From: Intestinimonas massiliensis (ex Afouda et al. 2020)
GTDB lineage: Bacteria; Bacillota; Clostridia; Oscillospirales; Oscillospiraceae
Length of the DNA: 64,000 nucleotides
Direction: 5' to 3'
NCBI RefSeq assembly: GCF_001244995.1
Contig: NZ_LN869529.1
Coordinates: forward strand, 1,320,957 to 1,384,956
Within the stretch, counting starts at the first letter, position 1; each line of letters begins with the position of its first letter. Shown here in pieces: positions 33,821 to 42,088 of this stretch. Below the pieces are notes generated by a model. It did not search any database and had not been told where the DNA came from. It was given only the letters and a program-made list of their open reading frames with translations. The position numbers and the translations under genes were made by a program.

Positions 33821-34108
33821 TCAGCTTGTTATAAAGTCCTTCAAATTCTCTTTCAGATCATTCAACTTCAACACCAGCCACTCAGCGATAGCCGGAATAC
33901 CAAAGGGAGAGAATAGGAAGGCCAAAATGATGAACACAATGCCGCCAGTTGTCTCTCCGGTTATAAACAGTAGTACAGACAGGATAACCAATATCACGCA
34001 GATGACATAGCAAAATGCGTATGCTACACAAAAGAGGAAGTTTATCAAAGCAGCTAAAATCATGGCTATAACCATAACAGGGGCTGCAAGGATTTTCAGA
34101 ACAATCAT
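33821..34108 (-). CDS. CD1845-like membrane protein, copy 1
   Basis: 95 aa, almost wholly hydrophobic in residues 3-75 (two to three helices), ending with LVLKLNDLKENLKDFITS. It belongs to the small membrane protein family encoded just before relaxases in Tn1549-like elements (CD1845 type). Paralogue at 40670-40957 with the same SPFGxPAIxEWLxLKL motif. Function unknown. Confidence 0.82.
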   Translation of the reverse strand: MIVLKILAAPVMVIAMILAALINFLFCVAYAFCYVICVILVILSVLLFITGETTGGIVFIILAFLFSPFGIPAIAEWLVLKLNDLKENLKDFITS

Positions 34109-34207
34109 GGCGGCACCTCCAATCTGTCCGGCTGTTGTGGTTTCCTCCTATATTACTATCATATCTCTGTTCCGGCACACATGCAAGGATGTCGATTGCT
34201 GCCCACC

Positions 34208-34226
34208 TTGGGACAAAGTGTCCCGA
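34208..34226. repeat. GGACA-N3-TGTCC palindrome, GGG class (site 11)
   Basis: TTGGGACA-AAG-TGTCCCGA, upstream of the CD1845-like gene and at the left border of the ImmA/IrrE cassette. Confidence 0.85.
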
Positions 34227-34324
34227 AGTGCGAAAAGCAGGGGAGCGGCGCAGGGCCATTTTTATTACAACTCAGCTAACATAGGCTAAAGAGATACCGA
34301 AATCTCCTGTATTCAGAAAAGGGG

Positions 34325-34353
34325 TTGACAAAATCTCTTAAAAACTGTAAAAT
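34325..34353 (+). promoter_or_regulatory. promoter of the two-gene ImmA/IrrE cassette
   Basis: TTGACA (34325-34330), a 17-base spacer and TAAAAT (34348-34353), 36 bases before the first start codon. Confidence 0.8.
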
Positions 34354-34388
34354 AGGCTCAAGATAAATTTGCGCTTGGAGGACATGTT

Positions 34389-35018
34389 ATGCCGGAACGG
34401 TTTCAAAACCTTTTCACTCCCCGTGAGCTAATGACCTTGGCATCCATCGTGCAAGTTGGCGATGCTACATATCGAGAGTTGATGGAAACGCAACGTCCAA
34501 TGTTTGGCCATCCTTACTTTGCCGACACACGAGGCCGTCTTAGAACAAAGCTTGTGCAAATGCAGTGTGAAATTGAGAGTCACGACTCAAAATTCCCATT
34601 TGAGTTTGTGCAACGCGAATTCCAGTACAAGCAGTTGATACCGGAATTGAGAAACAAAAGCGTTATTCTGCATGTTGCGCGCAGTTCTTCTCCAAATGAT
34701 CTGCCGTATGCATCGAAATATAAGATCAGGCTCTCAAACAACAATCACGCCTTACAGCGGCAGATGGTTATTGATCTTGACCAGACACCTCCATACGGAG
34801 ATGAACCCTATTACGGCATACTGACCTTTGGCGGGCGAGGCCAAACTTTCTCTGTCGTTCAGTTCCCAGAGCCTGGCTATACAGGAGTTGCTGAGCAGCT
34901 CCTACTTCCGCAAATTGTTCTGAATGATGAAAGCGAAAACACAAAGGTGTTTGAGCGTAAAAAGGCCGTCCTGAAAAGAGAATTTTTGGCACACGGTATT
35001 GAGGAGGATATTTCATGA
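34389..35018 (+). CDS. 209-aa partner of HTH-ImmA/IrrE protein
   Basis: MPERFQNLFTPRELMTLASI. Soluble, mixed alpha/beta; central ILHVARSSSPNDLPYASKYK and a later YGILTFGGRGQTFSVVQFPEP. It overlaps the following gene by four bases (ATGA), so they form one translational unit. Pairs of an unknown soluble protein with an ImmA/IrrE protein are seen in toxin-antitoxin-like phage-defence pairs such as RosmerTA. By that analogy this would be the toxin, but I cannot show homology. Confidence 0.7.
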   Translation: MPERFQNLFTPRELMTLASIVQVGDATYRELMETQRPMFGHPYFADTRGRLRTKLVQMQCEIESHDSKFPFEFVQREFQYKQLIPELRNKSVILHVARSSSPNDLPYASKYKIRLSNNNHALQRQMVIDLDQTPPYGDEPYYGILTFGGRGQTFSVVQFPEPGYTGVAEQLLLPQIVLNDESENTKVFERKKAVLKREFLAHGIEEDIS

Positions 35019-36169
35019 CCAGCCCAATTATTCCCTCTCGAATAACGGAGGCTCGCGAGGCTCGTGCCATGTCTATGGAGGATTTAGCAGAAGATATTGG
35101 CGTCACCAGACAATCTGTTTCAAAATATGAGAGGGGCATTGTAAGCCCCTCTCCTGAAGTGCTGCAAGCGGTTTCTTTTAGCCTTGGCTTCCCAACAGAG
35201 TTTTTTTATAAAGCTGAAGAAAACACCAGTGCAGGAAGCAGTCCACTTTTTTTTCGCTCAAAGTCTAATATTGCAAAAAAGGTTAAGACAGCATGCAAGT
35301 ACCAAATAAAGTGGACAGATGAAATCAAAAAGCAACTTGAAGAATATGTTGATTTTGTTGATCTGGATTTGCCCACGATTGATAAAGAGTACGAGGATTT
35401 ATCATTTGAGGACATCGAAGAATTAGCTTTATCAGTGAGAAAAAAATGGGGCTTAAATGATGATCCCATTGGAGACTTAATAGGCTTGTTAGAAAACCAT
35501 GGTATCATTGTAACCCAATTTTCCACGAGCAATTTTTGTGCATTTAAAGGGATAGATGCTTTTTCTTGTTGGACAGATGGAACGCCATATATACTATACC
35601 ATTCTGTCCAAAAGAGCGCAGTTCGTACTCGGTTCAGCATTTTACATGAACTTGGACATTTGATTATGCATAGCGCAATTGTCGAAGATGATTCCGTAAA
35701 AAAAGAGATAGTAGATTTTGCTGATATGCAGGCAGATCGATTTGCTGCGGCTTTTCTGCTTCCTGCAACATCTTTCCCTAAAGATGTCCGAAGCTCTTCT
35801 TTAGTTTCTCTGGAAATAGTTAAGCGGAAATGGGGCGCAGCCATGTCCACTATAATTAGGCGTTGTGAAACATTGGAGTTGTTAACCGAAAACCAAATCA
35901 ACTATTTGAAGCGTCAGATGACGACTCAAAAATACTGGCATAAAGAACCGTTGGATGATGTTTTAACTGTTGCTGATCCAGAAATGATACGTGACGCAAT
36001 TTATCTTTTAGTCGATAACCAGATCATTACCAAAGCGGCTTTTATTAACTCATCTGCGCTACCTGTTCAAGACCTTAAGCATATCTGTGGATTGCCGGAT
36101 GAATTCTTTGATGAATTCAATCGACGGAAGAAGCCTGCATTGCGATTGATAAAAGCCGGTGAAGTATAA
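35015..36169 (+). CDS. HTH plus ImmA/IrrE metallopeptidase protein
   Basis: 384 aa. N-terminal XRE HTH (MSMEDLAEDIGVTRQSVSKYE, about 18-38), linker, then a COG2856 peptidase domain with HELGHLIMH (zinc HExxH near 210) and QADRFAAAFLLP as the third-ligand helix. Such proteins cleave a repressor or antitoxin upon a stress or phage signal and also bind DNA. Operonic with the 209-aa gene; the pair is inserted between mobC and the CD1845-like gene, opposite to the mob operon and A+T-richer. Confidence 0.88.
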   Translation: MTSPIIPSRITEAREARAMSMEDLAEDIGVTRQSVSKYERGIVSPSPEVLQAVSFSLGFPTEFFYKAEENTSAGSSPLFFRSKSNIAKKVKTACKYQIKWTDEIKKQLEEYVDFVDLDLPTIDKEYEDLSFEDIEELALSVRKKWGLNDDPIGDLIGLLENHGIIVTQFSTSNFCAFKGIDAFSCWTDGTPYILYHSVQKSAVRTRFSILHELGHLIMHSAIVEDDSVKKEIVDFADMQADRFAAAFLLPATSFPKDVRSSSLVSLEIVKRKWGAAMSTIIRRCETLELLTENQINYLKRQMTTQKYWHKEPLDDVLTVADPEMIRDAIYLLVDNQIITKAAFINSSALPVQDLKHICGLPDEFFDEFNRRKKPALRLIKAGEV

Positions 36170-36212
36170 GTAAAATGTAAGTACGATAAAAGGTTTAGTT
36201 TGTTGTAAAAAT

Positions 36213-36240
36213 AGACGGAGAGGACCTGGCCTCTCCGTCT
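36213..36240. terminator. bidirectional terminator
   Basis: AGACGGAGAGG-N6-CCTCTCCGTCT with T and A runs outside, between convergent HTH-ImmA/IrrE and mobC genes. Confidence 0.85.
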
Positions 36241-36245
36241 ATTTT

Positions 36246-36593
36246 TCATAGCTCCAGCAAGGCGGACAGCTTTTTCAGCAGCTCGGACAGCGGCCCCCAT
36301 AGGGCCGCATAGTCCTTTTGCAGCGCGGCAATCTCCTCGGGATAAACACCGTAGGTGTTGGCGTGGATCGCCACCTGATTGAGATTGTTCGCGCAGCGCC
36401 GCTGCAAGGAAACAAGCTCCCGGACAGAGGACAGATCGACATGGAGCACATAGCCGTTGAGTGCCATCTTCCGCATATATGCGCCCATGTTTCGGATGCC
36501 CGCCTCGGCCATGCGCTCCTGAATGAGCGCCTGCTCCTCCTCGGACACCATGACGTGCAGGTGGATGGGGCGGCGGCGCTTACCGCTCCTCAC
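36246..36593 (-). CDS. mobC: MobC relaxosome protein, copy 1
   Basis: 115 aa. HLHVMVSEEEQALIQERMAEAG (ribbon-helix-helix) and ANNLNQVAIHANT, the classic MobC signature, with a helical tail. MobC assists relaxase at oriT. The copy at 41558-41905 shares most residues. Its start overlaps the preceding gene's stop by 14 bases. Confidence 0.92.
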   Translation of the reverse strand: MRSGKRRRPIHLHVMVSEEEQALIQERMAEAGIRNMGAYMRKMALNGYVLHVDLSSVRELVSLQRRCANNLNQVAIHANTYGVYPEEIAALQKDYAALWGPLSELLKKLSALLEL

Positions 36594-37041
36594 GATCCCG
36601 GCCCCGGTGCTTCTTCGGCGGCTCCAGCACCTTGTCCTTGGGCTTCTCCTCCGGGATCGTCAGGTTGTTGATGATCCCGTCGATCTGATTGAAGTTCTGC
36701 TCCAACGCCATTTCCGCGTTTCTCAAAGGATTGTCTTTCTCTTGCATCTTCTCCTCCTTTGCCAGCATCCTGGCCTCCGCAAGCTGTTGTTTGATCGGGC
36801 GCATGACCTCATGGACGCCGAAGCGCCGCTTGTAGTCCTCGATCCTGGCGGCAAAGTCTTTTTCGGCGGCGGCCCTGTCGCCGTGGTAATGGCCCCAATA
36901 GTAATCCCGCCGCCCCTTTTCCTCGGTAAACTGCCATGTGACAAAGGGAGCCGGAGCCCTGGGAGACTCGCCCAGCGCAAAGCCCCGGCCATTGTCGAAC
37001 AGAACAGACTGCCGGATGATATAATCCGCGTTGACCTCCAC
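36580..37041 (-). CDS. mob-operon protein of unknown function (fused form)
   Basis: 153 aa from a GTG at 37041 with GGGAGG at five bases. It has VTWQFTEEKGRRDYYWGHYH in the middle, and a C-terminal region NAEMALEQNFNQIDGIINNL. In the second mob block the same sequence is split into two separate reading frames (42089-42360 and 41902-42075), so this copy is a natural fusion of the two. Conserved upstream of mobC in this ICE type. Confidence 0.75.
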   Translation of the reverse strand: MEVNADYIIRQSVLFDNGRGFALGESPRAPAPFVTWQFTEEKGRRDYYWGHYHGDRAAAEKDFAARIEDYKRRFGVHEVMRPIKQQLAEARMLAKEEKMQEKDNPLRNAEMALEQNFNQIDGIINNLTIPEEKPKDKVLEPPKKHRGRDREER

Positions 37042-37083
37042 GGTATGACCTCCCTTCAAAATGTTGAAAGCATTTTTGAAAAA

Positions 37084-37117
37084 CGGGGTAGGACGTAAAA
37101 TCATACGTCCTGCCCCG
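37084..37117. terminator. stem-loop downstream of VLP gene
   Basis: CGGGG-T-AGGACGT pairs with ACGTCCT-G-CCCCG around an eight-base loop. It separates the cysteine-rich gene from the mob operon. Confidence 0.6.
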
Positions 37118-37176
37118 AAAGTGGGCCGGAAAAGTCTTGAAAACAGGGTCTTTTCTCCGGCCTTATTTTCAACAGT

Positions 37177-37530
37177 TCAGCCCCGCTTTTTCCTCATGTA
37201 TTCCCGCTGCTGCCGCCGCTGGGCGGCGCGGGAACAGGCCGCCGAGCAGTAGCGCGTCCTGCCGTCAGGCAAGAAGGGCTTGCCGCAGACGGGACAGGGC
37301 CGTGTGTCCGGCTCGCCGTCCTCGCTGAACAGGGACGCCTCCAGCACCGGATCGTTTGGCAGTACGGCCTCCCGGAAATAGCGGCAATAGGCCCCCGTCC
37401 AGCATTTGCCGAGCATATAACATTCACAATCCAAAGGCAGGCATCCGTATTCCTTATCGTAGTTGGCACAGAGCGTCACCACCAGCCTGCGGATCGCCGC
37501 CTTTTCCTTGCGCGTCAGCTCACGGCTCAT
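37177..37530 (-). CDS. cysteine-rich VLP-type protein
   Basis: 117 aa. Ten cysteines: CANYDKEYGCLPLDCECYMLGK and CPVCGKPFLPDGRTRYCSAAC (a zinc finger), ending in a basic tail YMRKKRG. This is the cysteine-rich VLP protein of Tn1549-like elements, usually between DUF4366 and mob genes. The role is unknown, possibly DNA binding at the relaxosome. It overlaps the DUF4366 gene by four bases. Confidence 0.87.
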   Translation of the reverse strand: MSRELTRKEKAAIRRLVVTLCANYDKEYGCLPLDCECYMLGKCWTGAYCRYFREAVLPNDPVLEASLFSEDGEPDTRPCPVCGKPFLPDGRTRYCSAACSRAAQRRQQREYMRKKRG

Positions 37531-38315
37531 TCATCCCCGTCCTCATCCCAGGGCGGGCCGTCGTCCTCGTCAAGATAATCCTCCGCGTCCTCATAGGCGG
37601 CGGGATCGTCCACATACTCCTCGGCGTCCGCGGCGGCCTGCTGCTGTTTCGGGCGATAAATCTTAACGTACCACGCGCCTACCCCGGCAATCACGGCAAG
37701 GACAAGGATCAGCACCAGCGCCCCGCCGTTGCCTGCCCTGGCGGGCTCCGGTTCCACCGTGGGTTCCACTTGCGGCTCGGGCGTCACCGTGGGCGCGGGC
37801 TCCGCGCCCGTACACTCGCTCATGTTTTTGGAGCACACCGGGCAATCCATGTTGACTGCGCCGGGCATACACTTTTCCTTGCAGATGCACCAGGGCAGTT
37901 CCACGCCCGCGGACTGCGCGAGGGCCAGCAGGTCGGCCTCGTCCACAAGGCTCAGAAAGTAGGTTTCGTACCGCTCTCCGGCCTCGTCGATGGGCTTGTC
38001 GTAGTCGATGATGATGTAAAAGAGATTGCCGCCCGCGGTTTCCACGGTAATAAACTGCTTGTTGGCGTACTTGTCATAGAGCAGATCGCGGGTAGCCAGA
38101 TTGCCGTCCTCGGAAAAGCCCTGGCCGGGCAGCAGCTCAAAATGCTCCTCCTCGGCCACCGGCTCCGGGGCCGGGGTTTCCGTGACAGCTTCCGCGGGCG
38201 GCTCATAGCCCCCCGTTTCCTCATAGTCCGGCGCTCCGGCGTAGGCCGTCACCGTGACGGCGCACATAAGGGCGGCCACACACAGGGCCGCCATGAGAAT
38301 ACGCAGCTTTTTCAT
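37527..38315 (-). CDS. DUF4366 (CD1107-like) surface protein of the transfer machinery
   Basis: 262 aa. Signal peptide MKKLRILMAALCVAALMCAVTVTAYA region, an extracellular domain with FITVETAGGNLFYIIIDYDKP (about 92-112), a Pro/Glu/Thr-rich stalk, one membrane helix ALVLILVLAVIAGVGAWYV near 205 and an acidic cytoplasmic tail. It probably forms part of the cell-wall-spanning section of the type IV system. Confidence 0.88.
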   Translation of the reverse strand: MKKLRILMAALCVAALMCAVTVTAYAGAPDYEETGGYEPPAEAVTETPAPEPVAEEEHFELLPGQGFSEDGNLATRDLLYDKYANKQFITVETAGGNLFYIIIDYDKPIDEAGERYETYFLSLVDEADLLALAQSAGVELPWCICKEKCMPGAVNMDCPVCSKNMSECTGAEPAPTVTPEPQVEPTVEPEPARAGNGGALVLILVLAVIAGVGAWYVKIYRPKQQQAAADAEEYVDDPAAYEDAEDYLDEDDGPPWDEDGDE

Positions 38316-38581
38316 TCCTTTACCTCCGTTTTCGGCATAGCAGCGTCAGCCTCGGACTTCGGGACAATTTGTCCCAAAGTTTCACCGCTGCGGAGCTTCT
38401 GGAGCAGCACCGGCAGCTCGGAAAGGGAAATGCTCATACCGCGCACGATGTCCACGATCTCGCTGTTTTCCGCCTCCGTCCGGCGCTGTTCCAGCTCCTT
38501 CAGCCGGACCTGCTGCTCCGCGATCTTGCCCTTGACCTTTTCGATCTCGGCCTCGATCTTTGCGCTTTTCGTTGTCGCCAT
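38312..38581 (-). CDS. DUF4315 coiled-coil protein
   Basis: 89 aa from MATTKSAKIEAEIEKVKGKI (38581). A single coiled coil at residues 5-45, then LPVLLQKLRSGE. The C-terminal LGQIVPKSEAD tail comes from palindrome site 12. It overlaps the DUF4366 gene's start and lies between it and the NlpC gene, the standard order. Confidence 0.85.
   Translation of the reverse strand: MATTKSAKIEAEIEKVKGKIAEQQVRLKELEQRRTEAENSEIVDIVRGMSISLSELPVLLQKLRSGETLGQIVPKSEADAAMPKTEVKE
38359..38377. repeat. GGACA-N3-TGTCC palindrome, GGG class (site 12)
   Basis: TCGGGACA-ATT-TGTCCCAA, inside the 3' end of the DUF4315 gene. Confidence 0.85.
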
Positions 38582-38594
38582 GAATGACCTCCTT

Positions 38595-40283
38595 TTACGG
38601 CAGCCGCCCATAGGCGTAAAAATGGGCCTGCCAATAGCTGTTGTTCAGGTTGGTATAGCTGATGGGATCTCCACAATGGAGCATCCAGCCGTCGCCCACA
38701 TAGATGCCCACATGGGAAACGCCCGTCGTGTCATACGTCCCCACGAAGAACACCAGATCGCCGGGGTGGGGATCGCTTGTCGGGGTGCAGATGTTATACA
38801 GGCCCTGCGCCCCCAGCCGTCCCACGTTCCAGCCGCTGTGATTGATGACCCACGACACATAGCCCGAACAGTCAAAGGACGTGGCCGGGCTGGAGCCGCC
38901 CCACACATAGGGATAGCCGATGTATTTCTCCGCCTCCGCCATGATCGCGGCAAAGGTTTCGTCGTTCAGATACTCCCTGGGCACATCGTAGATCAGCGGG
39001 CTGCCGTTGACGTACTTGTTTACATAGCCGGAGGATGGGAACAGATCGGGGCGGTTGCCCAGCGTCGCCATATACAAGGCGTACCGGGAAAGCCGTTCCT
39101 GTCCCATGATGTAAACAGGCAGATGGGACAAGTTGAAGTTTTCCAGCGTGACGGTGCAGATGAAATAGTCATAGGGCACCTCCACCTCGTATTCCTCAAT
39201 CTCCCAATAGCTCTCGCCGGTTTCGGGATCTGTGACAAGGTAGCTGTCCGTCCGGGTTTCCGTCCGGTAGCGGGTTTCCCGCACCACCTCCTCGGTAAGA
39301 ATGTACTGACGGTCAAAGAGCATTTGCAGCGTGCCCTGTACCTCGTCCAGCGTCCACGCGCCCTCGTGCCATGCGCTCAAAATGGAGATCAGCACATAGG
39401 GATCGTGCCCGATGTCGTCCAGATCGTAGTGGTACTCGTCATAGTCGTGGGTACTCTCGTAGGTATTCAGCTTGTTTTGAAGCTCGGCCTCCAGCGCGCA
39501 GTAGGCAGCCTCGGCCCCGTACATATCCGCATCCGAGGCGGTGTAGGTGGAAGCGCCGATAGCCCCCACCGCGCTGCCGCCGAGGGTAGTCATGGAGGAC
39601 ATACAGGATTGCAGCCCCACCACCAGCAGCACAATGAGCAGGGCAAGGATAAAGCCCACGGGATGCCGCTTGACGAACTCCACGGCACGGGCCGCCAGCT
39701 TTTCCGTCGTGACCGCCGTTTCCTCGGCGGCCTTCGCGCTCTTTTTGGCGGCCTCCCGCGCCTGCTTTGCGTATTGCCGTTTGAGCCGCTGCTTCTGCCA
39801 ATAGCGGGACACGGGATTGCCCTGCATTTCCGGGTGCTCCTGTGCCGTCACACGGTATTGGTAATCCGCCGTAGCCTTGACATAGTTTCTCTCGGCGCGG
39901 AGAACAGCCCGCCGGGGGTGCAACCGCACCTGCCGCTTGACAAAGCGTTTCCCGCCCCGTAGCACGGCCTCGCCCGCGAGCTCTGTATGGTGAGCGGCCT
40001 CCACGCCCACATTCTCATGCTCCACCTCGTAGATTTTGCCGTGGACATAGCCGTGGACGCCCCGCCGCACCGCCCGGCCCGTCCGTTTGACGGGGCCGGG
40101 CCTTTTGAGCGGCTTTTGTTTGGAGAGCTTTTGCCGGGCCTTGTCCAGCGTTTCCTCCCGGCGCTCCATGCGGAGCTTGGAGGCCGCCGTTTTCTCCTGT
40201 TGGCTCTTTTGCCGGAACTTGGACTTCGGAGACTTCGGGACATTTTGTCCCGAAGTCCCGGCCTTACGCTCCGGCCCGGTCAT
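38595..40283 (-). CDS. CD1108-like NlpC/P60 peptidoglycan hydrolase of the transfer system
   Basis: 562 aa. A basic, disordered N-terminus; membrane helix FILALLIVLLVVGLQS near 213; an extracellular lysozyme-like helper region; and a C-terminal NlpC/P60 domain with FDCSGYVSW (catalytic Cys) and SHVGIYVGDG (His). It opens the wall for the conjugation channel. Its first ~20 residues (SGQNVPKSP) are encoded by palindrome site 13; a family-like start would be nearer MERREETLDKARQ, about 38 residues in. Confidence 0.9.
   Translation of the reverse strand: MTGPERKAGTSGQNVPKSPKSKFRQKSQQEKTAASKLRMERREETLDKARQKLSKQKPLKRPGPVKRTGRAVRRGVHGYVHGKIYEVEHENVGVEAAHHTELAGEAVLRGGKRFVKRQVRLHPRRAVLRAERNYVKATADYQYRVTAQEHPEMQGNPVSRYWQKQRLKRQYAKQAREAAKKSAKAAEETAVTTEKLAARAVEFVKRHPVGFILALLIVLLVVGLQSCMSSMTTLGGSAVGAIGASTYTASDADMYGAEAAYCALEAELQNKLNTYESTHDYDEYHYDLDDIGHDPYVLISILSAWHEGAWTLDEVQGTLQMLFDRQYILTEEVVRETRYRTETRTDSYLVTDPETGESYWEIEEYEVEVPYDYFICTVTLENFNLSHLPVYIMGQERLSRYALYMATLGNRPDLFPSSGYVNKYVNGSPLIYDVPREYLNDETFAAIMAEAEKYIGYPYVWGGSSPATSFDCSGYVSWVINHSGWNVGRLGAQGLYNICTPTSDPHPGDLVFFVGTYDTTGVSHVGIYVGDGWMLHCGDPISYTNLNNSYWQAHFYAYGRLP
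40235..40253. repeat. GGACA-N3-TGTCC palindrome, GGG class (site 13)
   Basis: TCGGGACA-TTT-TGTCCCGA, perfect arms, inside the 5' end of the NlpC gene. Confidence 0.87.
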
Positions 40284-40620
40284 GGATCATATCCTCCGGG
40301 CGCGTCGTCAGCAGGTCATAGCCCACGCGATTGGCCTCCTCGGGCGTGATCTCCCCGGGCCGAAAGGACTGCCGGATCTGATAGCAGAGCACATCGGCGT
40401 CCCGGCGCTGCTCCCGTCCTGTGGCGGCCTTGTACCTGGCCTTGCTCAAAAGGAACTCCGCATCGGCGGTCTGATGGTCGCAGGCGTAGGAGGAAATGAG
40501 CTCCCCGCCCCCGGTCTTTTCCGGGTTCTGCCCGTAGTCGAAGCGGTCTTTCAGCGATTGCGCCACGCTCTCGCCCTTGCTGATGTGGTGGGTAATCAGT
40601 CGTGTTGTGGCCGTACACAT
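40264..40620 (-). pseudogene. relaxase N-terminus fused to a foreign 3' end
   Basis: 118 codons from MCTATTRL (ATG at 40620, AAAGGGGG upstream). It follows the ICE B relaxase closely up to EEANRVGY, then switches to DLLTTRPEDMIHDRAGA and a stop that overlaps the NlpC start. The metal-binding HxHxH part is lost. The new tail sits where virB4 normally ends, so I infer a deletion from inside this relaxase gene to the last codons of virB4. Confidence 0.8.
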
Positions 40621-40646
40621 GCCCCCTTTCAAAACGGCGCTCCACT

Positions 40647-40665
40647 TCGGGGCAAAGTCTCCCGA
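40647..40665. repeat. GGACA-N3-TGTCC palindrome, degenerate (site 14)
   Basis: TCGGGGCA-AAG-TCTCCCGA: one change in each arm, between the relaxase fragment and the CD1845-like gene. Confidence 0.7.
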
Positions 40666-40669
40666 AGTA

Positions 40670-40957
40670 TCAGCCGGTAATAAAATCCTGTAAGGCGAAC
40701 TTGACCCCGTAGAGCTTGAGCAGCAGCCACTCTCCGATGGCTGGGAGCCCGAAGGGGGAAACAAGGAACGCCAGAACAAGCCCCACAATACCGCCCTGTA
40801 TCATCCCGAAGGACAGCGAAGCGAGGCCCAGCAGCGTCAAGAGGATGCAGGCCACATAGCACAGGACCCCGGCAATACAGGCAAGAAAGGTGATGACTGC
40901 GGCCAGCAGCGTGAGGATCAGCAGAAAAGGCGTGGCAAGGATTTTCAGTAACAACAT
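40670..40957 (-). CDS. CD1845-like membrane protein, copy 2
   Basis: 95 aa, hydrophobic over residues 3-75, ending LLLKLYGVKFALQDFITG. Paralogue of 33821-34108. It is bracketed by palindromes 14 and 15 just as copy 1 is bracketed by 10 and 11. Confidence 0.82.
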   Translation of the reverse strand: MLLLKILATPFLLILTLLAAVITFLACIAGVLCYVACILLTLLGLASLSFGMIQGGIVGLVLAFLVSPFGLPAIGEWLLLKLYGVKFALQDFITG

Positions 40958-41055
40958 AATGAAACCTCCTGTAAAATCTCATCTTTTGGTGTCCTACACT
41001 AATATTTTAACTCCGGCCTGTGGGACAAACAAGGATGCCTTTGACTTTTATCACT

Positions 41056-41074
41056 TCGGGACAAAGTGACCCGA
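41056..41074. repeat. GGACA-N3-TGTCC palindrome, GGG class (site 15)
   Basis: TCGGGACA-AAG-TGACCCGA; one mismatch. Left border of the 108-aa orphan gene. Confidence 0.82.
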
Positions 41075-41141
41075 AGCTCCTTTTTTGTTGTGCGCACACC
41101 TCAAATATGATAAACTGACGCATAGAAAAAGAGGTGTTGAA

Positions 41142-41468
41142 ATGAAAAAACCTATCGAATATTCCAGCAGGATTGATATAGAGAGCTATAACAACCTCCG
41201 CTTTGTTTTAACCGCGCTGGACAGGCGGGAAAAAGATATTGTAATCAGCGCAGACTATGGCCCGTCCCACGATGAGCCCGGCATGATCGTTGCCGATGTG
41301 TGGGCCGGTTTTGCGTACGGCTCCCTTCGCAGCTTCCTCTACACGGCGCATATCGAAAAATGCGCGCTGGAGGACTATGTCGGGATTGCGATGGAGATAC
41401 ATGACAGCCTCGTGTTTCGGAGCAAATTAAGAGATTTTATTCAATGGGCATACCACGGCCCCAACTGA
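41142..41468 (+). CDS. 108-aa orphan protein between two palindromes
   Basis: MKKPIEYSSRIDIESYNNLR from the ATG at 41142 (GAGGTG upstream). It is soluble, with ALDRREKDIVISADYGPSHDEPG and a Trp/Tyr-rich C-terminus FIQWAYHGPN. It runs opposite to the mob operon, so it was probably inserted as cargo. No family recognised. Confidence 0.68.
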   Translation: MKKPIEYSSRIDIESYNNLRFVLTALDRREKDIVISADYGPSHDEPGMIVADVWAGFAYGSLRSFLYTAHIEKCALEDYVGIAMEIHDSLVFRSKLRDFIQWAYHGPN

Positions 41469-41490
41469 TGGCTCGTCAGCTTTTATCACT

Positions 41491-41509
41491 TCGGGACACT
41501 TTGTCCCGA
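41491..41509. repeat. GGACA-N3-TGTCC palindrome, GGG class, extended (site 16)
   Basis: TCGGGACA-CTT-TGTCCCGA. The symmetry continues outward through ACT/AGT and TTTTATC/GATAAAA to 41480-41520, giving 19-bp arms. Confidence 0.88.
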
Positions 41510-41557
41510 AGTGATAAAAGCCGGGGGGAACGGCACAAAGCCGCTCCCCCCGGTAGG

Positions 41558-41905
41558 TCATAGCTCTACAACGGCGGCCAGCCTTTTGAGCAGGTCAGAG
41601 AGCGGTCCCCACAGGGCTTCATAGTCTTTTTGGAGCCGGGCGATCTCCTGCGGGTAAATTCCGCCGTATGTGTTGGCCTGGATCGCCACTTGGTTGAGAT
41701 TGTTTGCGCACCGGCGCTGGAGGGACACCAGCTCCCTGACCGGGGCGAGGTCTACGTTGAGCACATACCCGTTAAGCGCCATTTTGCGCAGGTAGGCGCT
41801 CATGTTACGGATGCCCGCCTCGGCCATGCGCTCCCGGATCAGCGCCAGCTCGTCGGGGCGGAGCCACAGACAGACAGCCTCGCTGCGCACACGCTTTCGC
41901 TTCAT
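41558..41905 (-). CDS. mobC: MobC relaxosome protein, copy 2
   Basis: 115 aa with CLWLRPDELALIRERMAEAG and ANNLNQVAIQANT. Nearly the same as copy 1 at 36246-36593. Its ATG overlaps the preceding stop (ATGA). Intact, though its partner relaxase copy is truncated. Confidence 0.92.
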   Translation of the reverse strand: MKRKRVRSEAVCLWLRPDELALIRERMAEAGIRNMSAYLRKMALNGYVLNVDLAPVRELVSLQRRCANNLNQVAIQANTYGGIYPQEIARLQKDYEALWGPLSDLLKRLAAVVEL

Positions 41906-42075
41906 CGCTCCTCGCGCTCCCGGCTGCGGTGGCAGCGGAGCGGCTCCTTCACCCTGTCCACCGGCTTTTCCTCCGGGGCCGGAATGGGCAGGTTGTTGAT
42001 GAGCCCGTCAATGCAGTTGTAGTTCTGCTCCATGGCAAGCTCCGCGTTTTGGTTCGGATTGTTTTTCTGGTCCAT
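41902..42075 (-). CDS. small mob-operon protein
   Basis: 57 aa, MDQKNNPNQNAELAMEQNYN, then CIDGLINNLPIPAPEEKP; ATG at 42075 with AAGGAG upstream. It equals the C-terminal third of the fused protein at 36580-37041. Function unknown. Confidence 0.75.
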   Translation of the reverse strand: MDQKNNPNQNAELAMEQNYNCIDGLINNLPIPAPEEKPVDRVKEPLRCHRSREREER

Positions 42076-42088
42076 AAACTCCTTCTTG

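Noticed and set aside
37356-39962. 868-codon open frame on the plus strand
   Set aside because: Antisense shadow of the DUF4366, DUF4315 and NlpC genes; high G+C leaves the opposite strand open. No domain in it.
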